Below, one piece after another: positions 23,846 to 32,791 of a stretch of 64,000 bases of DNA; position 1 is the first letter of the stretch; the number at the start of each line of letters is the position of its first letter. The notes beneath the pieces are model-generated. The model ran no database searches. It had not been told where the DNA came from and was given only the letters and a program-made list of their open reading frames with translations. Both the position numbers and the translations under genes were made by a program. Source of the DNA: a virus; the IMG/VR virus record IMGVR_UViG_3300050138_000573, positions 1-64,000 of that record; one strand, given 5' to 3'.

Positions 23846-26800
23846 TTATTGGGCCACACAAATTTTGTACGCGACTCCGCCAACATCCACTTGAATGTAT
23901 CTCGTCGAGTCGAAAACCGTGGCGGTTGTGACCAAGATGCCGAGTTTCCATACTCCCGCTGTGCCACCAGAAGGAGCGCCGGACGTATAGGAGGCAGCGG
24001 TAATTTTCCCGGTCAGAAAATTGTCATCCGAACCCGCCTGATAGATGCCCCAATGCGTCGTAGCCGTGGCACCAGCAGCGATGTAAAGTTGATATGAGGT
24101 ATTGAGGCCGCTCGTTCCCGTGACGGTGGGAGTGTTGATGACGTAGGAGAAGGCGAGCAAGCCAGTCAGACCTCCGCTCGTTGTCGCGAAGATAGAGGTG
24201 TTTTGCATTCCTGATAACGTATCGCTGTTGGCAGCTGCGGTGAGCGTGGGCTGCGCAAAAATGCCAATGCTTGAGCCGGCGCTTGTCGTCGCCGCTGGCG
24301 AGATCACTACCGGAATACGGGCAGTCGGCGATGCGCCGACACCTAATTGTGCCGCGACCACGGAACCGCCCGCGTTCACATTGCCGCCGCCGATGCCAAC
24401 TGAGGTGGCTGAAGTACCGACCGTAGCAGCTACGATAAGACCACCGGTGATCGAGGAGACAGCACTCGTAGCGTCGATAAGAGCAAGCGTATGGTTTCGG
24501 GTGAAAATGGCGTTCGTTCCTTGAATCGGGGGGGACATGCCAACGGTGAACGCATCCGTGAAAGTCTGAGAAGCTCCGGCTGACGCGTAGGTCGGGCCAC
24601 CGAAAAAAACTTCCCGCTGAAGACCAACCGTTCCGGTCGTCGCCCATGTCCTCGTCCCGGTGATTATGCGCCATCCGATCGATTCCGTCGAGGCCGTGAT
24701 TCCAGTATCCGTCGGGGTGGTTGTGGACCAATAAGCCGCGACCCCTGAGGAACGTGCTGTCGGAGCAAAGGTGCTGGTGCCAGTGAATATCTGGGTCGTG
24801 CCTAGTCCGGCCACGGTAGCCGAGGCTGCGGGAAATGTCATTACGGTGGCGTCGGTTCCGGCCAGCGTAATCGTGTTTTGAAACGTCAGCGTTTTCGCTG
24901 CCGTCCCTGTCAGTGTGTAGCTTCCGGTCGTGAAGGTATTGCCGTTAAATGTCGTGCCCGAGATTGCGCCCCCAGCTGTGATCGTGCCACCGGCATTGAT
25001 ATTGCCTCCGCCAATGCCGACCGAAGTGGCCGAGGTCCCTACCGTTGCGGCAACAATCAAGCCGCCTGTAATTGAAGATGCGGCACTCGTAGAATCGATG
25101 ACGGCCAGCGTGTGACCGCGGGTGAAGATGGCATTCGACCCAGCAATTGGTGGTGACATGCCCACCGTGAAGGCGTCGGTAAAGGTCTGAGAAGCTCCGG
25201 CTGACGCGTAGGTCGGGCCACCGAAAAAAACTTCCCGTTGGAGACCGACCGTACCCGTGGTTGCCCAAGTGCGTGTGCCAGTCGCAATGCGCCAACCGAT
25301 CGATTCCGAAGATGCAGTAATTCCAGTATCGGTAGGAATGTTGACCAAAAAATACGGGGCTGTGCCCGATGACCTCGCCGTTGGCGTCCAAGTGTGGATG
25401 CCGGTCCAGGTCGGAGAATCGCCCAGAGCCACGCCGCCGGTTGATGCGGCCCAGGTCGTGTTACCCGAGCCGTCCGTCTGGAGAAACCAGAGATTGGTTC
25501 CTGCCGTGCTCGGCAACTTCAGTGTCCAGAATCCCGCCGCATCTGCGGTCGTGACCGTCACGACGCCAGAGGTCGTTCCGGCTATCTTCAGCAAGCCGGT
25601 CGCGCTGCTGGCGAGGCCCAGGGTCAGCGATTTGGTGAATTGGACAATGTTCGCGCGCAGCCCGTAAAGATTCGTCAGCGTGGCATTCGTGCCCTGAATC
25701 GGGTCCGCGATGTCCACGTTGATCGCGGTGGTAAAAGTCGTGGCCGCAACCGCGGTAATAGTGTTCGCGCCAAAGACGTGCTCACGCTGCAGGGCGACCG
25801 ACCCCGTGGCCCATTGGCGCGTGCCGGCCGTAAAATTGACACCAATCGATTCCGTCGTGGCTGTGATCGCAGTGTCCGCCGGCATGGTCACCGTCAGGTA
25901 GGACGCGGCACTGGCGTTGCGCAGGGTCGGTACAAGGACATTGGCCGCGGTTGTCGTAAGAAGAGTGCCTGAACTCGGCAGTGTGAGCGACGTGTTGCCG
26001 GTGATCGTAAACGTGGTGGTGAACGCCCCTGAGAAGGTCACGCTTCCGCCGATCGTGATTAAGCTCGAGCCGTTGTTGACGCCCGTGCCGCCGTAGGTGC
26101 CAGTGACTACCGACCCTTGCCAGGCGCCGGTCCCGATAACGCCAACCGTTGTCAGCGAAGAGGTGACCACCGTGTTAGCGATCGTTGTCCCGGTCAGGTT
26201 TGCCGCATCCACTCCAATCGTGATCGGGATCGTGCCATCGAAATCGACGCCGTTGATTGCCCGAGCTGTTTGGAGAGCCGTCGCCGTCCCGGCATTGCCA
26301 GTGATGTTCGTCTGGTCGCCCGTGTTCGTGCCCGAGAGAGTCGCATTCCCTGAAAGAGTCAGCGTCCGGCTGGAGGTGCCGCCGGCGATGGTGAAGCCCG
26401 TGGACTGCGCCGCCAGCGTCAGCCCATTGACCGTGGAGGGCGTGATGGCGCCAAGGGTAAGCGTGATGGCTGGCGTGGTCGTGGCGTTCGCTACCGAGCC
26501 GGAAACGCCGTTCGCCGTGACGACAGAGACGGTTGTCACACTGCCTGACCCACCTGTGGCCGTCAGGCTGCCGCCAGACAGGGTAAGTCCCGAGCCTACG
26601 GTAATCTCTTGGATCGCGCCGGTTGAGGCCGTGGTGCGGCCAAGTAGCCGCGCTGTGCTCATCGTCAAGCCCGAGGTCGTGGTCGCACCTGGCGCCACGT
26701 AGTCGGTCGCCGCGGCGGCAATCGAAGGCACGCCAGTCGTGGTCGTGTTCTTCAGGATGCCTGTGGCCAACCCGCCGAGCGACGTGCCATTGATTTTCGT

Positions 26801-27346
26801 TACCGTGACCGCGATCGAAGTGCCCCCGCTTCCGCTGGCGTCGCCAGAAAGTGTGATCGTCTGGTTGGCTGTGAGATACGTGCTTGTGTCGATGATGAGC
26901 GTACCGTTCGCGCTCGAGGTTTTCACGAAGCCGTTCGTCGTCAGATTGGAAAGGCGGGTAATGACCTGCGCCGGATTCACGGTCACCGTGCCTGCGCTGT
27001 TTGTCAGGCCCGTCGAGAAGGTGAGGCTGCTCTGCTTGCCGGCCAATGCCGCCACGAGGTCGGCCTGATTGCTCAGGACGCCGCCGATGCTCCCCCAGTT
27101 GACCGACCCGCCCGAGCTCGTCGCGCTGAGAACGTTTCCAACAAGAGACAAATTGGCACCCAGCGTGATGTCCGCCGGCCGCACGCTGCTGTTGAAGCCG
27201 AGCAGGCTGTTGGCGACGGGCGTGACAAAGCGATCAACGTAGGCTGGTGGGCTGGCCGACGTGGCCTGGCTGATCTTCACATCGTTGACGGCAATGCCGA
27301 AGGCTGACGCGGCGGCCGCGAGGAACAGAGCGAGAATCTTCTTCAT
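23846..27346 (-). CDS. Large repetitive fibre protein with signal-like N-terminus
   Basis: 1,166 residues from ATG 27346 (MKKILALFLAAAASAFGIAV); a longer start at 27379 adds 11 residues. The body is Gly/Ser/Thr-rich beta structure typical of trimeric tail fibres (SSLTFSTGLTNSAGTVTVNP, LTANQTITLSGDASGSG). Three modules of about 130 residues repeat in the C-terminal half (PTDTGITASxESIGWR ... WATTGTVGLQREVFFGGP), two of them nearly identical including 53 bp of identical DNA. No chaperone or peptidase ending is clear. Likely receptor binding; the signal-like leader is odd for a fibre. Confidence 0.75.
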   Translation of the reverse strand: MKKILALFLAAAASAFGIAVNDVKISQATSASPPAYVDRFVTPVANSLLGFNSSVRPADITLGANLSLVGNVLSATSSGGSVNWGSIGGVLSNQADLVAALAGKQSSLTFSTGLTNSAGTVTVNPAQVITRLSNLTTNGFVKTSSANGTLIIDTSTYLTANQTITLSGDASGSGGTSIAVTVTKINGTSLGGLATGILKNTTTTGVPSIAAAATDYVAPGATTTSGLTMSTARLLGRTTASTGAIQEITVGSGLTLSGGSLTATGGSGSVTTVSVVTANGVSGSVANATTTPAITLTLGAITPSTVNGLTLAAQSTGFTIAGGTSSRTLTLSGNATLSGTNTGDQTNITGNAGTATALQTARAINGVDFDGTIPITIGVDAANLTGTTIANTVVTSSLTTVGVIGTGAWQGSVVTGTYGGTGVNNGSSLITIGGSVTFSGAFTTTFTITGNTSLTLPSSGTLLTTTAANVLVPTLRNASAASYLTVTMPADTAITATTESIGVNFTAGTRQWATGSVALQREHVFGANTITAVAATTFTTAINVDIADPIQGTNATLTNLYGLRANIVQFTKSLTLGLASSATGLLKIAGTTSGVVTVTTADAAGFWTLKLPSTAGTNLWFLQTDGSGNTTWAASTGGVALGDSPTWTGIHTWTPTARSSGTAPYFLVNIPTDTGITASSESIGWRIATGTRTWATTGTVGLQREVFFGGPTYASAGASQTFTDAFTVGMSPPIAGSNAIFTRGHTLAVIDSTSAASSITGGLIVAATVGTSATSVGIGGGNINAGGTITAGGAISGTTFNGNTFTTGSYTLTGTAAKTLTFQNTITLAGTDATVMTFPAASATVAGLGTTQIFTGTSTFAPTARSSGVAAYWSTTTPTDTGITASTESIGWRIITGTRTWATTGTVGLQREVFFGGPTYASAGASQTFTDAFTVGMSPPIQGTNAIFTRNHTLALIDATSAVSSITGGLIVAATVGTSATSVGIGGGNVNAGGSVVAAQLGVGASPTARIPVVISPAATTSAGSSIGIFAQPTLTAAANSDTLSGMQNTSIFATTSGGLTGLLAFSYVINTPTVTGTSGLNTSYQLYIAAGATATTHWGIYQAGSDDNFLTGKITAASYTSGAPSGGTAGVWKLGILVTTATVFDSTRYIQVDVGGVAYKICVAQ
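24564..24616. repeat. 53-bp intragenic repeat, copy 1
   Basis: Identical to 25185-25237. Both lie in the fibre gene within the QREVFFGGPTYASAGASQTF part of adjacent modules. Exact identity in otherwise diverged copies suggests recent duplication or gene conversion. Confidence 0.85.
25185..25237. repeat. 53-bp intragenic repeat, copy 2
   Basis: Second exact copy, 621 bp from the first in direct orientation. Recombination between them would delete 207 codons (621 is a multiple of three), that is exactly one fibre module in frame. Confidence 0.85.
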
Positions 27347-27347
27347 T

Positions 27348-27629
27348 TTAGGAACTGGCTTTGAACCAGGCTTTAACATTGGTGACCGGATCGTAGTCCG
27401 TAGGCCGCACTACGCCGTCCTGGGTGTCGGTCGAGTTTGCGAAGAGTTTCCAGACCTGCTCCGTGCCGTCGTCCGCATTGATCCACGCGCGGATCGCCCC
27501 CGGCAGCAGATTCGTCGTCGCGACAGCCGCCAAGTCTGTAAGACTGGTAATGCCGACATCCCACTTCGCCGCGGTGCCGCCGGCGGTGCCGGGCGGGTTG
27601 TAGATGGCTGTGCCGGGACGGGTTTTCAC
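27348..27629 (-). CDS. Small virion-type protein, 93 aa
   Basis: Contains KWDVGITSLTDLAAVATTNLL and IRAWINADDGTEQVWKL followed by a short C-terminal segment. Lies directly before the fibre gene in the direction of transcription (one-base gap). A decoration or short fibre-assembly role is possible; unrecognised. Confidence 0.6.
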   Translation of the reverse strand: MKTRPGTAIYNPPGTAGGTAAKWDVGITSLTDLAAVATTNLLPGAIRAWINADDGTEQVWKLFANSTDTQDGVVRPTDYDPVTNVKAWFKASS

Positions 27630-27632
27630 GGG

Positions 27633-27899
27633 TCAGTACGCCAGCACTTTTCCCGACGCCAGGGTGAAGCTCGTGATGTCGCCGTAGAAGGTGGCGCCGG
27701 CGGGCAGCACCACGCCTGAGAGATCCCCGCCGACATTGTTGGCGGTGATCGCGAGCACGGCTGCCGCCACCGCGGTAATCTGGCTATAACTGCCGGCGTG
27801 GGCAGCGGTGTCGGTGACGTAAATGCCACCCTGCGGGCCCGCGAGGGCGACGAGAAGTGCCTTGGTTTTGTTTGATCCGAATCGATTGGGTGCGCTCAT
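27633..27899 (-). CDS. Small virion-type protein, 88 aa
   Basis: Glycine- and alanine-rich beta protein (ALLVALAGPQGGIYVTDT, GATFYGDITSFTLASGKVLAY). Sequence like ITSFTLASGKVLAY is typical of small phage structural domains that decorate heads or fibres. The family assignment is only by appearance. Confidence 0.6.
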   Translation of the reverse strand: MSAPNRFGSNKTKALLVALAGPQGGIYVTDTAAHAGSYSQITAVAAAVLAITANNVGGDLSGVVLPAGATFYGDITSFTLASGKVLAY

Positions 27900-27912
27900 G
27901 ATGATGGGTGGG

Positions 27913-28797
27913 TTAGAAGCCGACTGGGCTGTAAACTCGATTGTTTGGGGACTGCTGCGCCGGTTGCGAGCGCAGGAAGACGGTCGCGGCCAAGGCGCTC
28001 TCCTTCACGGTATTGTCGTCTTCCTTGGACCGTGACGCCCAAACGAGCGTGTCCATCAGCGCGCGAAAGGCCAAGGGCATGAGTGCGGTCTCGATAAACT
28101 GGTCCGGCACCGGGATAGTCGAGGCTGTGATGTAGTCGTTCAGCGTAAGCCGCTTCGCCCAGTAGGCGATCGGAACGGTGACGGAGTAGGCGCGATCCGG
28201 CGCCGGCGCGAAGCGCAGCACGAGGAGCGGCTCGTTGCCCTGAGAGTTGCCGAGGGGCTGCGTCCACCAGACCGCAGGACGGCCGACGTTCTGCTCCCAC
28301 GGCCAGAGGGTGCCGCCAAAGGCCGGGACGATCTCGCCCTGGCCGAAAAGAAAACCGGCCTGCTGGTTGGCGAATTTCGGGTTGCCGACGATGCGATCAA
28401 AGGGATACCGCTCCGAATACACCGCATCGCCGTAGATGGTCCCATTGACCGTGCCGGTCTCGCCCAAATAGGGATTCAGCACGCGGTCGGTCGCGATAAT
28501 CATGTTCCACGCGGGATCCCCGTCCAAGACCACCGTGCGGCCAAACTGCGCCGGCGTGAACACGTCCGAGGAAAGCAGGTTCGAATTGTTCGTCACGGCC
28601 AAGGTGACTGCTTGCGGCGCCGGCAGGAGGAAGCCTTCGGGCAGCGTCTTGAAAAAGGTGGGCAGCGCGTTGTAAACCTGGTTCAGCGCGGCATTCGCGG
28701 CTTGCACGAGGTCGATCTGCTCGGCCATCGAGAGCTTCGTGAAGTCGCCGGCGCGCGCCCGGCGCCCAATGCGGGACAGGAGTTGAATCGTTGTCAT
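27913..28797 (-). CDS. Putative adaptor/tail-tubular-type protein
   Basis: 294 residues. Opens with a helical domain (FTKLSMAEQIDLVQAANAAL, QVYNALP) as in head-tail adaptors, then a beta-rich middle (GRTVVLDGDPAWN) and a helical C-terminus with ETALMPLAFRALMDTL. It overlaps the neighbouring adaptor gene by ATGA at 28794. Likely part of the portal-tail connection of a short-tailed virion; inferred from context and fold pattern. Confidence 0.55.
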   Translation of the reverse strand: MTTIQLLSRIGRRARAGDFTKLSMAEQIDLVQAANAALNQVYNALPTFFKTLPEGFLLPAPQAVTLAVTNNSNLLSSDVFTPAQFGRTVVLDGDPAWNMIIATDRVLNPYLGETGTVNGTIYGDAVYSERYPFDRIVGNPKFANQQAGFLFGQGEIVPAFGGTLWPWEQNVGRPAVWWTQPLGNSQGNEPLLVLRFAPAPDRAYSVTVPIAYWAKRLTLNDYITASTIPVPDQFIETALMPLAFRALMDTLVWASRSKEDDNTVKESALAATVFLRSQPAQQSPNNRVYSPVGF

Positions 28798-29513
28798 GCG
28801 TCAATTCTCCGGGGTGGTTTGTCTGGGATGACCGCGTTGGGGAACCCGCCGACATCAGCCAGGGTCTTCGTCGCGCGATCGTAATCGCGCTGAAGGCCGG
28901 GCATGATGTCGGGACGGCTGAAGAGGAATGAGTTCGTGACCAGCATGCGCGCGACCGGCAGGAAGACCGATTCGCAGTAGTTTTGCGCCACCGGCAGAAT
29001 CGCGGTGCCGGCGGAGAAATCGTTGATGTCGTAGGTCGGCGCGTCGTGCACCACGTCCACGTAGAGATCGCCGGCGATGGACGGGCGCGGTGCCAACCAG
29101 ATTTTCACCTGGTTGATGTCGCCGGAATTTCCGTTCCTGACGTTCTCCACCCAATAGGCGAACGGGTCGCCTTCAGCGGTCCCTTGGTCTGAAACGCCAA
29201 GGTAGATGCGGTCAAATTGGTCGAGCTCGCCGCGGCTCTCGAGCGCGCGCAGCGGCGTCTCATCATTCCACCGGGCCGGCCCGATGACCGTCTGCACGTC
29301 CTGCGGCAGCGTGAAAAATGCGGTGCCCGCCACGAAGGTCAGCACCACCTCTTCGCGGGTGAAGAAATCCTCGCCCGCCGTTTGGAGGATCTGCAGCGAC
29401 CCGTTGATTGCGATCAGGCAATCCTGAAGAGCCAAGGCAGGAGCCAGCGAGGCATCCTCGTACCCCAATTTTGAGAGCAAATCATCCCTGACTTGGGCGA
29501 TTGTTAGGGGCAT
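28794..29513 (-). CDS. Putative head-tail adaptor protein
   Basis: 239 residues. MPLTIAQVRDDLLSKLGYED then LALQDCLIAINGSLQILQTAG is the helical head of phage adaptors, and LTFVAGTAFFTLPQDVQTVIG begins the beta domain, closely following the order seen in podovirus adaptor/connector proteins as I remember them. A C-terminal helix (PDIMPGLQRDYDRATKTL) ends the protein. Adjacent to the capsid gene cluster. Confidence 0.65.
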   Translation of the reverse strand: MPLTIAQVRDDLLSKLGYEDASLAPALALQDCLIAINGSLQILQTAGEDFFTREEVVLTFVAGTAFFTLPQDVQTVIGPARWNDETPLRALESRGELDQFDRIYLGVSDQGTAEGDPFAYWVENVRNGNSGDINQVKIWLAPRPSIAGDLYVDVVHDAPTYDINDFSAGTAILPVAQNYCESVFLPVARMLVTNSFLFSRPDIMPGLQRDYDRATKTLADVGGFPNAVIPDKPPRRIDA

Positions 29514-29516
29514 TGC

Positions 29517-29888
29517 TCATGCGGCTGACGCGGCTTTCACCCCTGGCTTTTTCTTGAGCCGGTCGGGAGCAAGGCGCTTGATGACCTCCTCGGCCATCTC
29601 GAGCGTGATCTCTTCGGCGGAAATGGTAGCCACAGGCACAGGCGGCGGAGCAACTGGCGGGGCGGGCGGCGGAACTTCGGCGGCGGGCGCGGACGCCACG
29701 AGAATCACCTTGGGATTCAGATCGCGGTAACGCTCCAGGGCTTTCTCAACCTGCTCGTTGAACTCAGCCTCGTCGATCTCGCGGCCCAGGAAGATGAACT
29801 TCCGGTAGCCCTCGGACCACTTGAACTCCTGTCGATGGTAGCCGTAAATGAGCGGTCTGCCTCCGACTGCGATAATGAATTTGGACAT
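29517..29888 (-). CDS. Hypothetical virion-region protein, 123 aa
   Basis: From ATG 29888 (MSKFIIAVGGRPLIYGYHR); the frame continues upstream to 30098 but only over the capsid gene. An N-terminal alpha/beta part, an extended Pro/Ala linker and a helical C-terminus with Lys-rich end. Could be a head protein or capsid accessory; no family recognised. Confidence 0.62.
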   Translation of the reverse strand: MSKFIIAVGGRPLIYGYHRQEFKWSEGYRKFIFLGREIDEAEFNEQVEKALERYRDLNPKVILVASAPAAEVPPPAPPVAPPPVPVATISAEEITLEMAEEVIKRLAPDRLKKKPGVKAASAA

Positions 29889-29944
29889 AAAGTAAGGGAT
29901 GGCCGGTATTGAGCCGGCCACCCGATGAATCACAACTGCGCAGT

Positions 29945-31429
29945 TTAGACAATCACCGGCAGCCCCAACTCGGGGTAGCTGATGGCGCTGCGAAGGCGGA
30001 CGTAGCCCGGATATTTGTTCGAGACGTTCTTGCGGAGCGCCTGACCGAAGACCGAGGTGATATACTTGCGGGTTTCGAAGCCGCCATCCACCACCCACTG
30101 CGACCGCTGATTGCGCATCGAGCCGTAACCGCGGATGACCGCCGAGGCGCCCATCATCACGGTGTCACCAATCGGCACACCGTAGCTGTTGCAGAGCAGG
30201 ATCGTCGAACCGATGGGGTGGACATTCGTGTGGCGACCAGCCCAGACGCCGGCGTTCCAAGTGACATTGCCGACCGTGACCAGTGAGACTGGACCGTTCT
30301 GCACGGACGACAAACGCTGGTTGACCGTGATGAGATTGCCCGTGTTGCCGGTCGTGTAGCCGTACATGCCGACGTTGCCCGGATCAACCAAAGCGTTCTT
30401 TGGGTTGACGATGAGCAAATACTGCTGGGTCGTGCCCGGCGTGAAGATGTCATTCGGCAGGAATTCGAAGGCGTAGTTCGGGAAGAACCGGAAATACTGG
30501 ATGTTCGTCTTCGCCGCAGCCGCGGCCGAGCCGCCGCCGAGGATGTTGAACGCCGCAGTGCCGGCCGCGATCGCGGCGCCCGTGAACGCCTTCGCGTTGA
30601 ACCAGGAACCCACCGGGCCGTAGCCGTCGTGGTCGATCGGGTTGTATTCGCGGATGGAGTGCCCGTCGAGTTCGGCGTAGCCGCCCGAGAAGAGCGGATT
30701 CTCGTCGTACTTTTCACGGGGCATCGCGTCTTTCATGATGAGCTTGTAGTCTGAATCCTGCTTGAGCGAGAAGAGGCCCGGGGTCGTGCCGACCACGAGA
30801 TACTTCATGACCGGCGTGCCACGAATCGTGGCCACTTCGCAGGGCATGCCGCCGAGGGGCTTCAAAGCCTGCCCCATCAGGAGGATGTCGTCGTAGGTCA
30901 GACCGTCCGCGGTCTTGAGCAGGCTTTCGTCGGAGACGCCTCCGCCGATGAGCAGATTCTCCGGCCCACCCTTGAGCACAAACGTCATGCCGAGACGGGC
31001 GCTCTTTTCGCGCCCCATCCACTTGCCGAGTTCCTCGGCCTGGCCGCTCGCGAGTTCGCCCTGCATGCCCATATACTCATCGGTGCGCTGCGTGATTGAA
31101 GTGGCGTTGCGGAGGTAGTCCGCGTCCACTTCGTTCGAATTGATGATGTCTTCCTCGAAGTCAGCTTCGTCATTGAAGAGATCATCGCCCGACTTGCCGG
31201 GACCGTAGTAGCCGGCGCGGGACGTGATGCGGAATTTGAGACCCTTGCCAACCGACGTGTCGTTGATGACACGAACGGACGAGTTTTTCGACGTGCCTTC
31301 GAACTGCGCGAAGAAATCCTCGGTTTGGTCGCAAATATCGACCGTTTTCTGCCAGAGAATGCGAACTGATTCAGGCGAGAGTGCTTCCATCGCCGCGCCC
31401 GTGTTGGGCGTACCCATTTGCCAAGACAT
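29945..31429 (-). CDS. Major capsid protein (N4 gp56/DUF4043-like)
   Basis: 494 residues. The pattern GKGLKFRITSRAGYYGPG ... SITQRTDEYMGMQGELASG (about 60-125), the EELGKWMGREKSARLG helix and later FRFFPNYAFEFLPND fit the N4 gp56/DUF4043 type of HK97-fold capsid proteins. It sits between the scaffold-like gene (31503) and adaptor genes (27913-29513), as expected. Start ATG 31429 lacks a Shine-Dalgarno and follows AATCTCTTCTCACAA. The precise capsid family needs a profile search; that it is the coat protein is well supported by size and place. Confidence 0.72.
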   Translation of the reverse strand: MSWQMGTPNTGAAMEALSPESVRILWQKTVDICDQTEDFFAQFEGTSKNSSVRVINDTSVGKGLKFRITSRAGYYGPGKSGDDLFNDEADFEEDIINSNEVDADYLRNATSITQRTDEYMGMQGELASGQAEELGKWMGREKSARLGMTFVLKGGPENLLIGGGVSDESLLKTADGLTYDDILLMGQALKPLGGMPCEVATIRGTPVMKYLVVGTTPGLFSLKQDSDYKLIMKDAMPREKYDENPLFSGGYAELDGHSIREYNPIDHDGYGPVGSWFNAKAFTGAAIAAGTAAFNILGGGSAAAAAKTNIQYFRFFPNYAFEFLPNDIFTPGTTQQYLLIVNPKNALVDPGNVGMYGYTTGNTGNLITVNQRLSSVQNGPVSLVTVGNVTWNAGVWAGRHTNVHPIGSTILLCNSYGVPIGDTVMMGASAVIRGYGSMRNQRSQWVVDGGFETRKYITSVFGQALRKNVSNKYPGYVRLRSAISYPELGLPVIV

Positions 31430-31502
31430 TGTGAGAAGAGATTAAGTTTTCCCGGCTGCCTGCCAGGGGAGGGCATAATCGCTACGTCTTGGCCGAACCT
31501 GT

Positions 31503-32678
31503 TTAACCTGCGATACCCAGCTCTTTCTGGATTTTTCTCAGGTCGCCCATGTTCTTGATGCCTTCAAACTTAGCGGTTTCTGCTTGGACTGTCGCTGCGG
31601 ATGCTGGAGTTGTCCGACTACCACCGGACGGCAGGATTCCTTTCTTGGCGGCGGGTGCGACCGGGGTTGCGGGCGCTGCGGCCTTGGCCGGCGCGGCTCC
31701 CTTTCTACGCGGCGCGATTTTGAGTTCGCGCCCCACCATCTGTGCGATGATACGCGCCTTGTCCGGGTCGTAGTAGGTTTGATCGTTCGTGGCCTTCATG
31801 GTGGCCTCGATTTCGATCATCCGCTTATGACCCTCGCTTTTGGCGTCGCTCACAAAATCATATAGTTCAGCCGCTTGTGCTTCCGACTGAGAGAATCTCT
31901 CGTCGTATTGCACCTGCTCCTGAACCCGTGCTTGTTCACCCTGGCGAACGAGATCGGAACGGTGGCGGTCGAGCCGCCGAATCTGCCGGTCAATCTTGTC
32001 GCTATCCTCGAAGCGTAGATCAGTGATCGCCTTGGTCCGCTCTTCCTCGAGCCTGGCGGTGGCGGAATCAACCGCGTCCACAGTCTGGGGGAGATCGGCG
32101 TTGGGCTTGGGGGCGGCGGGTGTCGCGGTGGCAGCTTCGGGCTGTACCCCAAGCTGATTGCGGGCGGCGGCCGTCGCTTCATCCCATGTCATGTCCCGAT
32201 TGCGCTGCAAATACGCAGCGGCCAACCGGCCAACCTGATCGTCCTCTCTGGGCCGGATCCGAATTTTCTTTGCCGTGCTGGGGGTGACAGGGCCATCAGC
32301 CTCGTCTCCCTCAGCGGGTTCTTCATCGGGTTCGGCGGGTGTTTCAGCTTCAGCGGCCGGCTCTTCTGCAGCGGGCTCGGCGGGAGTTTCCTCCGCGGCG
32401 GGTGCCTCGTCTGCCTTTTTTGCCGGGGCGGGTTTCCCATCATCCTCGGCGGCGGCTGGCTTTTTGCTGTCGGCATTAACGGGCGGCTTGTTGAGGTTCC
32501 GCAGCTTTTCAGTCGCGCTCCTCAACTCGGCCGGCGTTTTCGCCTCACGAACTTCCTTGTTAAAAGTTTCCTGCTTTTCTGTCAATGAACTGGGAGCGGC
32601 TGGCGCTTCCGTGGTAGCAACTGTCGGTTCTGCGGGAGCAGTAACCGGGGCAGAACCCTCGGCGGCTGTTGAACTCAT
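31503..32678 (-). CDS. Scaffold-like protein
   Basis: 391 residues from ATG 32678. First half is low-complexity Ala/Pro/Glu (TPAEPAAEEPAAEAETPAEP), the middle a long charged coiled coil (about 220-300) with repeated DRQIRRLDRHRSDL-like sequence, and the C-terminus a Lys-rich tail. Gene order scaffold then capsid in transcription direction, and the acidic-helical make-up, are classic for phage scaffolds. A protease domain is not visible. No catalytic motif. Confidence 0.7.
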   Translation of the reverse strand: MSSTAAEGSAPVTAPAEPTVATTEAPAAPSSLTEKQETFNKEVREAKTPAELRSATEKLRNLNKPPVNADSKKPAAAEDDGKPAPAKKADEAPAAEETPAEPAAEEPAAEAETPAEPDEEPAEGDEADGPVTPSTAKKIRIRPREDDQVGRLAAAYLQRNRDMTWDEATAAARNQLGVQPEAATATPAAPKPNADLPQTVDAVDSATARLEEERTKAITDLRFEDSDKIDRQIRRLDRHRSDLVRQGEQARVQEQVQYDERFSQSEAQAAELYDFVSDAKSEGHKRMIEIEATMKATNDQTYYDPDKARIIAQMVGRELKIAPRRKGAAPAKAAAPATPVAPAAKKGILPSGGSRTTPASAATVQAETAKFEGIKNMGDLRKIQKELGIAG

Positions 32679-32711
32679 GGATGGCTTTTCGTGCAAAACG
32701 ACACAGACAGT

Positions 32712-32783
32712 CAACGCCATAATGGCCCACTCGCCCGAGGGGTGGGCGAAATGGCGTTGCGGAATGCCCGAATTTCGGATTCC
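32712..32783. promoter_or_regulatory. Two large hairpins between divergent genes
   Basis: Hairpin 1: CAACGCCAT (32712-32720)/ATGGCGTTG (32751-32759), with inner stem GCCCAC (32725-32730)/GTGGGC (32742-32747). Hairpin 2: GGAAT-GC-CCGA (32761-32771)/TCGG-ATTCC (32775-32783). They lie between the scaffold start (32678, minus) and the GIY-YIG start (32792, plus). They could control the endonuclease mRNA or mark an insertion point. Confidence 0.5.
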
Positions 32784-32791
32784 CCTCAGCC

